Shown: positions 1-8,081 of the stretch, one piece after another
Layout: every line of letters starts with the position of its first letter
Numbering within the stretch: position 1 is the first letter of the stretch
Origin: Terrirubrum flagellatum
Lineage (GTDB): Bacteria; Pseudomonadota; Alphaproteobacteria; Rhizobiales; Beijerinckiaceae
Length of the DNA: 64,000 bases
Reading direction: 5' to 3'
Assembly: GCF_022059845.1 (NCBI RefSeq)
Contig: NZ_CP091851.1
Span: 1,178,001 to 1,242,000 of the forward strand
Program-made: the position numbers and the translations under genes
Notes under the pieces: model-generated
The model's database searches: none
Seen by the model: the letters and a program-made list of their open reading frames with translations, nothing else
Told to the model about the DNA's origin: nothing

Positions 1-422
1 ATGCGACGCTCGTCGCCGAGTCGATCGCGCAGCAGCTCGAGCGCCGCGTCGCGTTCCGTCGCGCCATGAAGCGCGCCGTGCAGTCGGCGATGCGTCTCGG
101 CGCGGAAGGCATCCGCATCAACTGCTCCGGCCGTCTTGGCGGCGCCGAGATCGCGCGCCTTGAGTGGTATCGCGAAGGCCGCGTGCCGCTGCATACGCTG
201 CGCGGCGACGTCGATTACGGCGTGGCGACGGCGTTCACGACCTACGGCACCTGCGGCGTGAAGGTCTGGATCTTCAAGGGCGAAATCCTTGAGCATGATC
301 CGATGGCGCAGGACAAGAAGCAGGCCGAAGAGAGCCAGCGCTCGGGCGGCCGTCGCGAGATGGGCGAACGCGAAGGCCGTGACGGCCGTGATCGCGACCG
401 CGGCGATCGCGGCCGCGGCTAA
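1..422 (+). CDS. rpsC: 30S ribosomal protein S3 (C-terminal part, 5' end outside window)
   Basis: This is the C-terminal part of S3, a protein of the small-subunit head at the mRNA entry site. The frame is open from base 3 with no start. The residues read [17 protein letters not shown], then [14 protein letters not shown] and VKVWIFKGE, all S3 signatures. The KH domain and the N-terminus lie upstream of the window. After HDPMAQDKK comes a hydrophilic tail of about 30 residues rich in Arg, Asp and Gly ([11 protein letters not shown]). The next gene, rplP, begins 11 bases after the stop, as in the S10 operon. Confidence 0.97.
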   Translation, partial: ATLVAESIAQQLERRVAFRRAMKRAVQSAMRLGAEGIRINCSGRLGGAEIARLEWYREGRVPLHTLRGDVDYGVATAFTTYGTCGVKVWIFKGEILEHDPMAQDKKQAEESQRSGGRREMGEREGRDGRDRDRGDRGRG

Positions 423-433
423 GGAACAGCACG

Positions 434-847
434 ATGTTGCAGCCAAAAAAGACCAACTATCGCCGCGCCTTCAAGGGGCGCATCAAGGGCGAGACCAAGG
501 CTGGCGCGCAGTTGAACTTCGGCCAGTTCGGCCTGAAGGCGCTCGAGCCGGAGCGCATCACCGCGCGCCAGATCGAGGCCGCGCGCCGCGCCATCACGCG
601 CGAAATGAAGCGCGTCGGCCGCGTCTGGATTCGCATCTTCCCGGATTTGCCGGTGTCGAAGAAGCCGACCGAAGTCCGCATGGGCTCGGGCAAGGGCGCT
701 CCGGAATTCTGGGCCGCGCGCGTCGCGCCAGGCCGCATCATGTTTGAAATCGACGGCGTGTCTGAAGTCACGGCCCGCGAAGCGCTGCGCCTCGGCGCCG
801 CCAAGCTGCCGATCAAGACGCGCTTCGTGCAGCGCATCGCCGAGTAA
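434..847 (+). CDS. rplP: 50S ribosomal protein L16
   Basis: L16 is a large-subunit protein near the A-site tRNA and the peptidyl-transferase centre. The 137 residues are the usual length. They begin [11 protein letters not shown] and contain [33 protein letters not shown] and the C-terminal [11 protein letters not shown], which are diagnostic. It sits between rpsC and rpmC in the standard S10-operon order. The ATG is preceded by a purine-rich AAGGAA stretch. Confidence 0.98.
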   Translation: MLQPKKTNYRRAFKGRIKGETKAGAQLNFGQFGLKALEPERITARQIEAARRAITREMKRVGRVWIRIFPDLPVSKKPTEVRMGSGKGAPEFWAARVAPGRIMFEIDGVSEVTAREALRLGAAKLPIKTRFVQRIAE

Positions 848-857
848 GGAGGGGCCG

Positions 858-1076
858 ATGAAAACCAGTCAGCGGACGTCCGACCTGAAGGCGATGACCG
901 GCGACCAGCTCAATGACGAGCTCGTCAAGCTGAAGAAGGAGCAGTTCAACCTGCGCTTCCAGAAGGCGACCGGGCAGCTCGAGAAGACCAACCGCGTGCG
1001 CGAGGTCCGTCGCGACATCGCGCGCGTGAAGACACTCGCCAAATCAAAGGCCGCCTCGGCGGCCAAGACCGCCTGA
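858..1076 (+). CDS. rpmC: 50S ribosomal protein L29
   Basis: L29 lies near the peptide exit tunnel, close to the docking site for trigger factor and SRP. The ATG at 858 is chosen because a strong AAGGAGGGG ribosome-binding site overlaps the rplP stop just before it, and the product then has the family length (72 residues). Recognisable parts are [32 protein letters not shown] (two helices, read in pieces) and [14 protein letters not shown]. An Ala/Lys-rich tail follows. The frame is open further upstream but lacks L29 homology there. Confidence 0.97.
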   Translation: MKTSQRTSDLKAMTGDQLNDELVKLKKEQFNLRFQKATGQLEKTNRVREVRRDIARVKTLAKSKAASAAKTA

Positions 1077-1086
1077 GGAGCGACAG

Positions 1087-1320
1087 ATGCCGAAGCGCAT
1101 TCTCCAGGGCGTTGTCGTCTCCGACAAGCAGGACAAGACCGTCGTCGTGAAAGTCGAGCGCCGGTTCACGCACCCGCTGTTCAAGAAGACGGTGCGCCGC
1201 ACGAAGAACTACCATGCCCATGACGAAGCCAACCTGTTCAAGGTCGGCGACACCGTGGACATCCAGGAAGGCCGCCCGATTTCGAAATTGAAGCGTTGGG
1301 TGGTGTTGCCGAAAGCCTGA
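1087..1320 (+). CDS. rpsQ: 30S ribosomal protein S17
   Basis: S17 is a primary 16S rRNA-binding protein with an OB fold. The 77 residues begin [18 protein letters not shown] and contain [33 protein letters not shown], typical of the family. A GAGGAG ribosome-binding site lies 5 bases before the ATG, just after the rpmC stop. It is the last gene of the S10-type block; a 169-base spacer with a hairpin follows before rplN. Confidence 0.97.
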   Translation: MPKRILQGVVVSDKQDKTVVVKVERRFTHPLFKKTVRRTKNYHAHDEANLFKVGDTVDIQEGRPISKLKRWVVLPKA

Positions 1321-1370
1321 AGCAGCGTTAAAAGCGCCGCTTCGGGCGGGGGCCGCATGGCCTCCGCCTC

Positions 1371-1402
1371 GGCTTTTCAGGGGGCTAGCTCCCTGAAAAG
1401 CC
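1371..1402 (+). promoter_or_regulatory. 12-bp perfect hairpin in the rpsQ-rplN spacer
   Basis: The arms GGCTTTTCAGGG (1371-1382) and CCCTGAAAAGCC (1391-1402) are perfectly complementary around an 8-base centre. No T-run follows, so it is not a typical intrinsic terminator. It may be an RNA-processing site, an attenuator or a feedback-control site separating the S10-type and spc-type parts of the superoperon. The pairing is seen directly; the role is inference. Confidence 0.6.
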
Positions 1403-1489
1403 AACTAAATCCGGGACGGAATCAACTGTCCCGATCAACTCCAGGCGTAGTCCGGGGCGACCCGGAAACCGACTGAAAGGATATGTGTC

Positions 1490-1858
1490 ATGATCCAGAT
1501 GCAAACGAATCTGGACGTCGCCGACAATTCCGGCGCTCGCCGCGTGATGTGCATCAAGGTGCTCGGCGGCTCCAAGCGCAAGTATGCGGGCGTTGGCGAC
1601 ATCATCGTTGTCTCGATCAAGGAAGCGATTCCGCGCGGCCGCGTGAAGAAGGGCGACGTCATGAAGGCGATCGTCGTTCGCACCGCGAAGGACATCCGCC
1701 GCGCTGACGGCTCGGTCATCCGCTTCGACAAGAATGCGGCCGTTCTGATCAACAACCAGAAAGAGCCAATCGGCACCCGCATCTTCGGGCCGGTTCCGCG
1801 CGAGCTGCGCGCGAAGAACCACATGAAGATCATCTCGCTCGCGCCGGAGGTGCTGTGA
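1490..1858 (+). CDS. rplN: 50S ribosomal protein L14
   Basis: L14 forms part of an intersubunit bridge. The 122-residue product is exactly the usual length. It begins [21 protein letters not shown] and contains [20 protein letters not shown] and a C-terminal [19 protein letters not shown] (in pieces), all L14 hallmarks. GAAAGGAT precedes the start. It is the first gene of the spc-type block, behind a spacer that holds a 12-bp hairpin. Its stop overlaps the rplX start by one base. Confidence 0.98.
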   Translation: MIQMQTNLDVADNSGARRVMCIKVLGGSKRKYAGVGDIIVVSIKEAIPRGRVKKGDVMKAIVVRTAKDIRRADGSVIRFDKNAAVLINNQKEPIGTRIFGPVPRELRAKNHMKIISLAPEVL

Positions 1859-2181
1859 TGGCCGCGAAGATCAAGAAGGGCGACCAGGTTCTGGTCATCG
1901 CTGGCCGCGACAAGGGCAAGACCGGCGAAGTCACGCAGATGTTTCCGTCCGAAAGCAAAGCTCTCGTGCGCGGAATCAATCTGGTGAAGCGTCACCAGAA
2001 GCAGTCGCCAAGCCAGGAAGGCGGCATCATCTCCAAGGAGATGCCGATCCATCTGTCGAACATCTCGCTGTTCGTCGCTGACGGGAAAGCCAACAAGGCG
2101 ACGCGCGTTGGATTCAAAACTCTGGAGGACGGCCGCAAGGTGCGGTTCGCCAAGCGTTCGGGAGATCTGATCGATGGCTAA
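1858..2181 (+). CDS. rplX: 50S ribosomal protein L24
   Basis: L24 is an assembly initiator for the 50S subunit. The ATG at 1858 shares its A with the TGA of rplN, indicating translational coupling; a GTG one codon earlier is also possible. The 107 residues begin [18 protein letters not shown] and carry the KOW motif ([18 protein letters not shown], residues about 6-23), followed by NLVKRHQK and [17 protein letters not shown]. Its 3' end overlaps rplE by 8 bases. Confidence 0.97.
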   Translation: MAAKIKKGDQVLVIAGRDKGKTGEVTQMFPSESKALVRGINLVKRHQKQSPSQEGGIISKEMPIHLSNISLFVADGKANKATRVGFKTLEDGRKVRFAKRSGDLIDG

Positions 2182-2854
2182 GGCTCCGGAACAGCCCAAG
2201 AAGGATTCGGCCAAGGCCGCGCCGCAGGGCAAGGATGCTCCGAAGAAGGAGAAGGGCGCCAAGGGCGAAGCGAAGGGCGCGAGCGGCAAGGCTGCGGCGA
2301 CGCTCGCCGGCTACACCGCGCGCCTTCAGAAGCATTATGACGAGGTCGTGCGCCCCGGCATGATCCAGGAGTTCGGCTACAAGAACCCGATGGAGGTTCC
2401 GAAGGTCGACAAGATTGTGCTGAACATGGGCGTCGGCGAATCCACCGCCGATTCCAAGAAGGCCTCGGTCGCCGCCGGCGATCTCGCGCTGATCGCCGGC
2501 CAGAAGCCGGTCGTCACGCGGGCGCGCAAGGCGATCTCGACCTTCAAGCTGCGTGAAGGCATGCCGATCGGCGCCAAGGTCACGCTGCGCAAGACCCGCA
2601 TGTACGAATTCATGGACCGCCTCGTCACGATCGCGCTGCCGCGCGTGCGCGACTTCCGCGGCCTGAACGCGAAGTCGTTCGACGGCAACGGCAACTACGC
2701 GCTCGGCATCAAGGAGCACCTCGTGTTCCCTGAGATCAATTACGACAAGGCCGAGTCGAGCTGGGGCATGGACGTCGTCGTCTGCACCACGGCCAAGACC
2801 GACAAGGAAGCGCAGGCGCTTCTGAAACTGTTCAACTTCCCTTTCCGGCAGTGA
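2174..2854 (+). CDS. rplE: 50S ribosomal protein L5 with a Lys/Ala-rich N-terminal extension
   Basis: L5 binds 5S rRNA and contacts P-site tRNA. The canonical domain starts near residue 46 ([15 protein letters not shown]) and shows [28 protein letters not shown], the [14 protein letters not shown] region and the FPEINYD motif. The product is 226 residues, whereas bacterial L5 is usually about 180-187. The extra 40-45 residues are almost wholly Lys, Ala, Gly and Pro and look disordered. The ATG at 2174 lies inside the end of rplX (ATGGCTAA overlap), which supports this start. A later start could only be chosen by losing the coupled ATG. Confidence 0.95.
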   Translation: MAKAPEQPKKDSAKAAPQGKDAPKKEKGAKGEAKGASGKAAATLAGYTARLQKHYDEVVRPGMIQEFGYKNPMEVPKVDKIVLNMGVGESTADSKKASVAAGDLALIAGQKPVVTRARKAISTFKLREGMPIGAKVTLRKTRMYEFMDRLVTIALPRVRDFRGLNAKSFDGNGNYALGIKEHLVFPEINYDKAESSWGMDVVVCTTAKTDKEAQALLKLFNFPFRQ

Positions 2855-2888
2855 GCTGACGCTCAAACGCGGAGACCAGGAGATCGAT

Positions 2889-3194
2889 ATGGCGAAGACA
2901 AGCTCGATCGAGAAGAACAAGAAGCGGATGAAGCTCGCCAAGCAATACAATGGCAAGCGCACCCGTCTTCTTGCGATCGCGAATGACGAAGGAAAGTCCA
3001 TGGAGGAGCGCTTCATGGCGCGCCTCAAGCTGGCGGAAATGCCGCGCAATGCGAATCCGACGCGCATCCGCAACCGCTGCGATGTGACGGGGCGTCCGCG
3101 CTCGGTCTATCGCAAGCTGAAGCTGTCGCGCATCGCGCTGCGCGAGCTTGGCAACAAGGGCCTGGTTCCAGGCCTTGTGAAGTCGAGCTGGTAA
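2889..3194 (+). CDS. rpsN: 30S ribosomal protein S14
   Basis: S14 belongs to the head of the small subunit. The 101-residue product is the long, zinc-free form: it has a single Cys in [10 protein letters not shown] rather than the two CxxC pairs of the short form. [17 protein letters not shown] at the start and [11 protein letters not shown] at the end match the alphaproteobacterial type. It follows rplE in the spc order, with AGGAGATCGAT just before the ATG. Confidence 0.97.
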   Translation: MAKTSSIEKNKKRMKLAKQYNGKRTRLLAIANDEGKSMEERFMARLKLAEMPRNANPTRIRNRCDVTGRPRSVYRKLKLSRIALRELGNKGLVPGLVKSSW

Positions 3195-3209
3195 GGAGGA
3201 TCGGACATC

Positions 3210-3608
3210 ATGGCGATCAACGATCCCTTGGGCGATATGCTCACCCGCATCCGCAACGGCCAGATGCGCCGCATGTCGCGGGTGTCGACGCCGGGCTCCA
3301 AGCTGCGTGAGCGCGTGCTCGAAGTGCTGCAGTCGGAAGGTTATATCCGCGGCTTCAGCTCGACCGAGCATGGCAACGGCCGCACCGAGTTCGACATCGA
3401 ACTGAAATACTACGACGGCCAGCCCGTGATCCGCGAGATTGCTCGCGTGTCCAAGCCCGGCCGGCGCGTCTACGCCTCCGTTGCGACGATGCCCCGCGTC
3501 GCGAACGGTCTCGGCATCACGATCCTTTCGACTCCGAAGGGTGTGATGGCGGACCATCAGGCGCGCGAAAACAATGTCGGCGGCGAGGTTCTCTGTCAGG
3601 TCGTCTGA
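3210..3608 (+). CDS. rpsH: 30S ribosomal protein S8
   Basis: S8 binds the central domain of 16S rRNA and in E. coli represses spc-operon translation. The 132 residues begin [19 protein letters not shown] and include the C-terminal [14 protein letters not shown] and the ending [11 protein letters not shown], diagnostic of S8. A GTAAGGAGGA site that includes the rpsN stop precedes the ATG. Order and spacing are those of the spc operon. Confidence 0.98.
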   Translation: MAINDPLGDMLTRIRNGQMRRMSRVSTPGSKLRERVLEVLQSEGYIRGFSSTEHGNGRTEFDIELKYYDGQPVIREIARVSKPGRRVYASVATMPRVANGLGITILSTPKGVMADHQARENNVGGEVLCQVV

Positions 3609-3640
3609 CCTGGCGGAGATCCTTCAAGCGGAGAACTGAT

Positions 3641-4174
3641 ATGTCTCGCGTCGGCAAGAAAGCTGTAGCGGTTCCGAAGGGCGTCACCGCCCGTCTCGAC
3701 GGTCAGACCGTCTCGATGAAGGGACCGAAGGGCGAACTGAAATTCACCGTGCCGGAAATCGTCTCGGTGAAGATGGAAGGCGACCAGATCGCGGTCGCCA
3801 ACAAGAACGACACCAAGGTCGCGCGCGCCCAGTGGGGCATGTCGCGCGCCCAGATCGCGAATCTCGCGAAAGGCGTCACGCAGGGCTTCGAGAAGAAGCT
3901 CGAAATCAACGGCGTCGGCTACAAGGCGGCGATGCAGGGCAAGGTGCTCAAGCTGTCGCTCGGCTACAGCCATGACATCGACTACGCGACCCCGGAAGGC
4001 GTCACCATCGCGGTGACGAAGCCGACCGAGATCGTCGTGTCCGGCATCGACAAGCAGCGCGTCGGTCAGGCGGCGGCGGAAATCCGCAGCTATCGTGGCC
4101 CCGAGCCCTATAAGGGCAAGGGCGTCAAGTACTCTGACGAGTTCATCTTCCGCAAGGAAGGCAAGAAGAAGTAA
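3641..4174 (+). CDS. rplF: 50S ribosomal protein L6
   Basis: L6 lies near the factor-binding site of the 50S subunit. The product has 177 residues, the standard length. It starts [15 protein letters not shown] and carries [28 protein letters not shown] (in two pieces) and the C-terminal L6 signature [16 protein letters not shown]. It lies between rpsH and rplR as expected, with a GCGGAGAA site before the ATG. Confidence 0.98.
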   Translation: MSRVGKKAVAVPKGVTARLDGQTVSMKGPKGELKFTVPEIVSVKMEGDQIAVANKNDTKVARAQWGMSRAQIANLAKGVTQGFEKKLEINGVGYKAAMQGKVLKLSLGYSHDIDYATPEGVTIAVTKPTEIVVSGIDKQRVGQAAAEIRSYRGPEPYKGKGVKYSDEFIFRKEGKKK

Positions 4175-4185
4175 GGATCGGACCC

Positions 4186-4548
4186 ATGACGAAGAACGCG
4201 AATGTGACCGCGCGCCGTCAGGCCCGCGTCCGCCGCAAGCTGAAGACGGTTGGGGGCGAGCGTCCTCGCCTGTCCGTGTTCCGCTCATCGAAGCAGATCT
4301 ATGCGCAGGTCATCGACGACGTGAAAGGCGTGACGCTTGCGTCCGCGTCTTCGCTCGAGAAGGACCTGAAGGGCCAGCTCAAGACGGGCGCCGACAAGGC
4401 GGCCGCGACGGCGGTCGGCAAGCTGATCGCAGAGCGCGCGACGAAGGCTGGCGTGACCACGGTCGTTTTCGACCGCGGCCAGTACATGTTCCATGGGCGC
4501 GTGAAGGCGCTCGCGGACGGGGCGCGCGAAGGCGGCCTGCAGTTCTAA
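4186..4548 (+). CDS. rplR: 50S ribosomal protein L18
   Basis: L18 binds 5S rRNA together with L5. The 120-residue product contains RARVRRKLK-type basic N-terminus ([10 protein letters not shown]), [42 protein letters not shown] and ends GGLQF, all typical. AAGGATCGGACCC links it to rplF 11 bases upstream. A 148-base spacer with three hairpins separates it from rpsE, which is long for this operon. Confidence 0.98.
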   Translation: MTKNANVTARRQARVRRKLKTVGGERPRLSVFRSSKQIYAQVIDDVKGVTLASASSLEKDLKGQLKTGADKAAATAVGKLIAERATKAGVTTVVFDRGQYMFHGRVKALADGAREGGLQF

Positions 4549-4553
4549 TTGGC

Positions 4554-4672
4554 GAAGTCCTCCGGACTTCGTTTGAGTTGGGTGTTCGCGATGTCGGACG
4601 GAAAAGTGGCTGCCACTTTTCCTGCCATCGCTCAGAAGGGAAGCGAGCGGCGAGGCGTTCGCGCTTCGCCGC
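4554..4672. repeat. Three consecutive hairpins in the rplR-rpsE spacer
   Basis: First hairpin: GAAGTCC (4554-4560) with GGACTTC (4564-4570). Second: an extragenic-palindrome-like structure with outer arms GCGATG (4588-4593) and CATCGC (4626-4631) and inner arms GGAAAAGTGGC (4600-4610) and GCCACTTTTCC (4612-4622). Third: GCGGCGA (4647-4653) with TCGCCGC (4666-4672). No long T-run follows. It may be an inserted palindromic repeat or an mRNA-processing and regulatory spacer. Confidence 0.6.
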
Positions 4673-4696
4673 GCAAGTGACCGAGAGGATATCGGA

Positions 4697-5266
4697 ATGG
4701 CAAGGGAACCGCGCAGGCAAGAGCGCAATAAACCGGAAGAGCGCGACAGCGAATTCGTCGACAAGCTCGTCCATATCAATCGCGTCGCCAAGGTGGTGAA
4801 GGGCGGCAAGCGCTTCGGCTTCGCCGCGCTCGTCGTCGTCGGCGACCAGAAGGGTCGCGTCGGCTTCGGCCACGGCAAGGCGCGCGAAGTGCCGGAAGCG
4901 ATCCGCAAGGCGACGGAAGCCGCCAAGCGCGGTCTCGTCCGCGTGCCGCTGCGCGAAGGCCGCACGCTGCATCATGACGTGTATGGCCGTCACGGCGCCG
5001 GCAAGGTGATCGTGCGCGCTGCGCCTGCCGGCACCGGGATCATCGCCGGCGGTCCGATGCGCGCCGTGTTCGAGTCGGTCGGCGTGCATGACGTCGTCGC
5101 GAAGTCGATGGGCTCGTCGAACCCGTACAACCTCGTCCGCGCGACGTTCGACGCGTTGAAGCGCGAGGACAGCCCGCGCGCTGTCGCGGCGCGTCGCAAT
5201 CTCAAGGTGTCGCAACTGCAGTCGCGTCGTCGCGAAGGCGGCGAAGACGCCGGTTCCGACGCGTAA
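4697..5266 (+). CDS. rpsE: 30S ribosomal protein S5
   Basis: S5 sits at the mRNA entry channel and contributes to decoding fidelity. The 189 residues show the double-stranded-RNA-binding half ([35 protein letters not shown]) and the S5 C-terminal half ([31 protein letters not shown]). GAGAGGATATCGG precedes the ATG. It lies 148 bases beyond rplR and 12 bases before rpmD. Confidence 0.98.
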   Translation: MAREPRRQERNKPEERDSEFVDKLVHINRVAKVVKGGKRFGFAALVVVGDQKGRVGFGHGKAREVPEAIRKATEAAKRGLVRVPLREGRTLHHDVYGRHGAGKVIVRAAPAGTGIIAGGPMRAVFESVGVHDVVAKSMGSSNPYNLVRATFDALKREDSPRAVAARRNLKVSQLQSRRREGGEDAGSDA

Positions 5267-5278
5267 GGAGGAGCCGAA

Positions 5279-5479
5279 ATGTCTACTGCTCCTGCTTCCA
5301 AGACCGTCACGGTCGAGCAGATCGCCGCTCCCTGCCGCCGCGTTCACACGCAGCGCGAGACGCTGATCGGGCTTGGCCTCAACAAGATGAACCGCCGCTC
5401 GACCCTCGTCGACACGCCCGCCGTTCGCGGCATGATCCGTTCGGTGCGCCACCTCGTGCGCGTCGTCGACGGGCAGTGA
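5279..5479 (+). CDS. rpmD: 50S ribosomal protein L30
   Basis: This small 50S protein of 66 residues contains the L30 signature [20 protein letters not shown] (in two pieces) and ends in [10 protein letters not shown]. An AAGGAGGAGCC ribosome-binding site overlapping the rpsE stop precedes the ATG. Its place between rpsE and rplO is canonical. Confidence 0.97.
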   Translation: MSTAPASKTVTVEQIAAPCRRVHTQRETLIGLGLNKMNRRSTLVDTPAVRGMIRSVRHLVRVVDGQ

Positions 5480-5489
5480 GGAGGCCAAG

Positions 5490-5963
5490 ATGAAACTCAC
5501 TGATCTCAGGGACAATCCGGGCGCGACCAAAGAGCGGATCCGCGTCGGACGCGGCATCGGCTCCGGCAAGGGCAAGACCGGCGGACGCGGCGTGAAGGGC
5601 CAGAAGGCGCGCACGGGCGTCGCCATCAAGGGCTTCGAAGGCGGTCAGATGCCGCTGCATCGCCGCCTGCCGAAGCGGGGCTTCTGGAACCCCTTCGCCA
5701 AGCATCTCAACGAAGTGAATCTCGGCCGCCTCCAGCAGGCCGTCGACTCGGGCAAGCTCGACGCCGGCAAGCCGGTGACGATCGACGCGCTGGTCGAGGC
5801 GGGCGTCTGCCGCAACGCGCTCGATGGCGTGAAGGTGCTCGGGGTTGGCGACCTCAAGGCGAAGCTCGCGCTTGAAGTGTGGGGCGCGTCGAAGTCGGCT
5901 GTCGCCGCCATCGAAAAGGCCGGCGGGTCGGTCAAGCTCCTCGCGCCGGTTGCCGCGGAGTGA
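5490..5963 (+). CDS. rplO: 50S ribosomal protein L15
   Basis: L15 is a late-assembly 50S protein. The 157 residues begin [14 protein letters not shown] and show the Gly-rich, basic N-terminal stretch [24 protein letters not shown] (in pieces), then [16 protein letters not shown] and the C-terminal L15 signature near [21 protein letters not shown] precedes the ATG. A hairpin followed by a T-rich stretch separates it from secY. Confidence 0.98.
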   Translation: MKLTDLRDNPGATKERIRVGRGIGSGKGKTGGRGVKGQKARTGVAIKGFEGGQMPLHRRLPKRGFWNPFAKHLNEVNLGRLQQAVDSGKLDAGKPVTIDALVEAGVCRNALDGVKVLGVGDLKAKLALEVWGASKSAVAAIEKAGGSVKLLAPVAAE

Positions 5964-5992
5964 AGCTTTCCCCATATCGGGGATGAAGATGG

Positions 5993-6038
5993 GGCCGGGC
6001 GGCGGAGATCTTCCGCAGAGCCCGGCCTTCTGTTGTTT
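5993..6038 (+). terminator. Terminator- or attenuator-like hairpin between rplO and secY
   Basis: GGCCGGGC (5993-6000) pairs with GCCCGGCC (6020-6027). The interior contains a second pairing, GCGGA with TCCGC, and the stem is followed by TTCTGTTGTTT. This has the layout of an intrinsic terminator inside the superoperon. It could reduce secY-adk expression relative to the upstream ribosomal genes. The pairing is observed; the partial termination is inferred. Confidence 0.55.
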
Positions 6039-6084
6039 GATCCGGACTAGTTAGCCGGGCTACTCAGCCAGGCCGGAGGAGATC

Positions 6085-7422
6085 ATGGCCTCAGCAGCCG
6101 AACAGCTTGCCGCCAATCTGAATTTTGGCGCGCTCGCCAAGGCCGAGGAACTGAAGAAGCGCATCTGGTTCACCCTGGCTGCGCTCGTCATCTACCGTCT
6201 GGGCACCTACATTCCGCTGCCGGGCATCAATCCAGACGCCGTCGCCGATATCTTCAAGCAGGCGCAGGCCGGCGTGCTCGGCCTCTTCAACATGTTCTCC
6301 GGCGGCGCGGTCGGCCGGCTCGCGATCTTCGCGCTCAACATCATGCCGTACATTTCGGCGTCGATCATCATCCAGCTTCTGACGAGCGTCGTGCCGTCGC
6401 TGGAGACGCTGAAAAAGGAAGGCGAGGCTGGCCGCAAGGTCATCAACCAGTACACGCGCTACCTCACCGTCGTGCTGGCGCTGTTCCAGGCCTATGGCAT
6501 CGCGGTGGGCCTGCAGGGCTCCGGCAATGTGGTGCTCGATCCCGGACCGTTCTTCATCATCTCGACCGTGCTGACGCTGGTCGGCGGCACCATGTTCCTG
6601 ATGTGGCTGGGCGAGCAGATCACCAGCCGCGGCATCGGCAACGGCTCCTCGCTGATCATCTTCGCCGGCATCGTCGCCGAGCTGCCGCAGGCGCTCGCCG
6701 GCACGTTGGAGCTTGGCCGCCAGGGCGCGATCGGCACCGGCGTCATCCTCGGCGTGCTGGTCATGGCGGTCGCCGTGATCGCCTTCATCGTGTTCATGGA
6801 GCGCGCCCAGCGCCGGCTCCTGATCAACTATCCCAAGCGCCAGGTCGGCAACCGCATGTATGAGGGGCAGACATCCTTCCTGCCGCTCAAGCTCAACACA
6901 TCAGGCGTCATCCCGCCGATCTTCGCCTCGTCCCTGCTGCTCCTGCCGACGACGATCGCGCAGTTCTCGCAGCAGAGCGGCGGCAGCGGCATCCTGTCGA
7001 CGCTGACCGCCTATCTCGCCCACGGCCGGCCGCTCTACATGCTGCTGTATGTGGCGCTGATCGTGTTCTTCGCCTTCTTCTATACGGCGATCGTGTTCAA
7101 CCCGGTCGAGACGGCGGACAATCTGAAGAAGCATGGCGGCTTCATCCCGGGCATCCGGCCGGGCGAGCGCACGGCGGAATATATCGACCATGTGCTGACC
7201 CGCATCACGGTCATCGGCGCCGGCTATCTCGCCATCATTTGCCTCATACCCGAAGTGCTGATTTCCTACTTCGCGCTGCCGTTCTATTTCGGCGGCACGT
7301 CGCTGCTGATCGTGGTCAGCGTGACGATGGACACGGTGAGCCAGGTCCACGGCCATTTGCTGGCGCACCAGTATGAAGGCCTCGTCAAGAAGGCCAAGCT
7401 CAAAGGGGGCAAGCGGCGATGA
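6085..7422 (+). CDS. secY: Preprotein translocase subunit SecY
   Basis: SecY is the protein-conducting channel of the Sec translocon in the inner membrane. The 445 residues contain ten predicted membrane helices. Family markers are [14 protein letters not shown] near the N-terminus, [32 protein letters not shown], and [20 protein letters not shown] in the large cytoplasmic loop region. A CCGGAGGAGATC site precedes the ATG. Its stop overlaps the adk start as ATGA, so the two are translationally coupled. Confidence 0.98.
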   Translation: MASAAEQLAANLNFGALAKAEELKKRIWFTLAALVIYRLGTYIPLPGINPDAVADIFKQAQAGVLGLFNMFSGGAVGRLAIFALNIMPYISASIIIQLLTSVVPSLETLKKEGEAGRKVINQYTRYLTVVLALFQAYGIAVGLQGSGNVVLDPGPFFIISTVLTLVGGTMFLMWLGEQITSRGIGNGSSLIIFAGIVAELPQALAGTLELGRQGAIGTGVILGVLVMAVAVIAFIVFMERAQRRLLINYPKRQVGNRMYEGQTSFLPLKLNTSGVIPPIFASSLLLLPTTIAQFSQQSGGSGILSTLTAYLAHGRPLYMLLYVALIVFFAFFYTAIVFNPVETADNLKKHGGFIPGIRPGERTAEYIDHVLTRITVIGAGYLAIICLIPEVLISYFALPFYFGGTSLLIVVSVTMDTVSQVHGHLLAHQYEGLVKKAKLKGGKRR

Positions 7423-8006
7423 GACTGATCCTTCTGGGACCGCCGGGGGCGGGGAAGGGGACCCAGGCGACAAGGCTCGTCGAAAAGCACGGCATTCCGC
7501 AGCTCTCCACCGGCGATATGCTGCGCGCGGCCGTCGCGGCCGGCACGCCGATCGGCAAGAAAGCCAAGGAAGTGATGGATTCCGGCGCGCTGGTGTCGGA
7601 CGACATCGTCGTCGGCATCATCGCCGACCGACTCGAGCAGGCGGACGCCCGCAAGGGTTTCATCCTCGACGGTTTTCCGCGTACGGTCGCCCAAGCCGAC
7701 GCGCTCGAGGCCATGCTCGACGGCAAGGGCCTCAAGCTCGACTCCGTGATCGAGCTGGTCGTCGATCAGGGCAAGCTCGTCGAACGCATCATGAAACGCG
7801 CCAATGAAGCGAAAGCGGCGGGACAGCCGGTGCGCCGCGACGATGATCCCGAGGTCTTCAAGACCCGTCTTGAAGCCTACAACCGGGATACGGCGATCGT
7901 CGGCCCCTACTACGATCGCAAGGGCAAGCTGACGAAGATCGACGGCATGAAGCCGATCGGTGAGGTCGCGGCCGCGATCGACGGCATTCTCGCCGCATAC
8001 GCCTGA
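7419..8006 (+). CDS. adk: Adenylate kinase
   Basis: The enzyme interconverts ATP + AMP and 2 ADP in the cytoplasm. The 195 residues show the P-loop GPPGAGKGT (residues 7-15), the AMP-binding STGDMLR and DGFPRT motifs, and [13 protein letters not shown]. The LID region is short and has no zinc cysteines, as is usual in Alphaproteobacteria. The ATG overlaps the secY stop by four bases. In most relatives rpsM follows directly; here a block of more than 8 kb intervenes. Confidence 0.97.
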   Translation: MRLILLGPPGAGKGTQATRLVEKHGIPQLSTGDMLRAAVAAGTPIGKKAKEVMDSGALVSDDIVVGIIADRLEQADARKGFILDGFPRTVAQADALEAMLDGKGLKLDSVIELVVDQGKLVERIMKRANEAKAAGQPVRRDDDPEVFKTRLEAYNRDTAIVGPYYDRKGKLTKIDGMKPIGEVAAAIDGILAAYA

Positions 8007-8081
8007 GGCGCGCGGCGGCTTTCCAGAAATTCTTTCATGTGGCGATCGGCCTGGTTCAAGTCGATCGCTCTCCTCTAAAAT

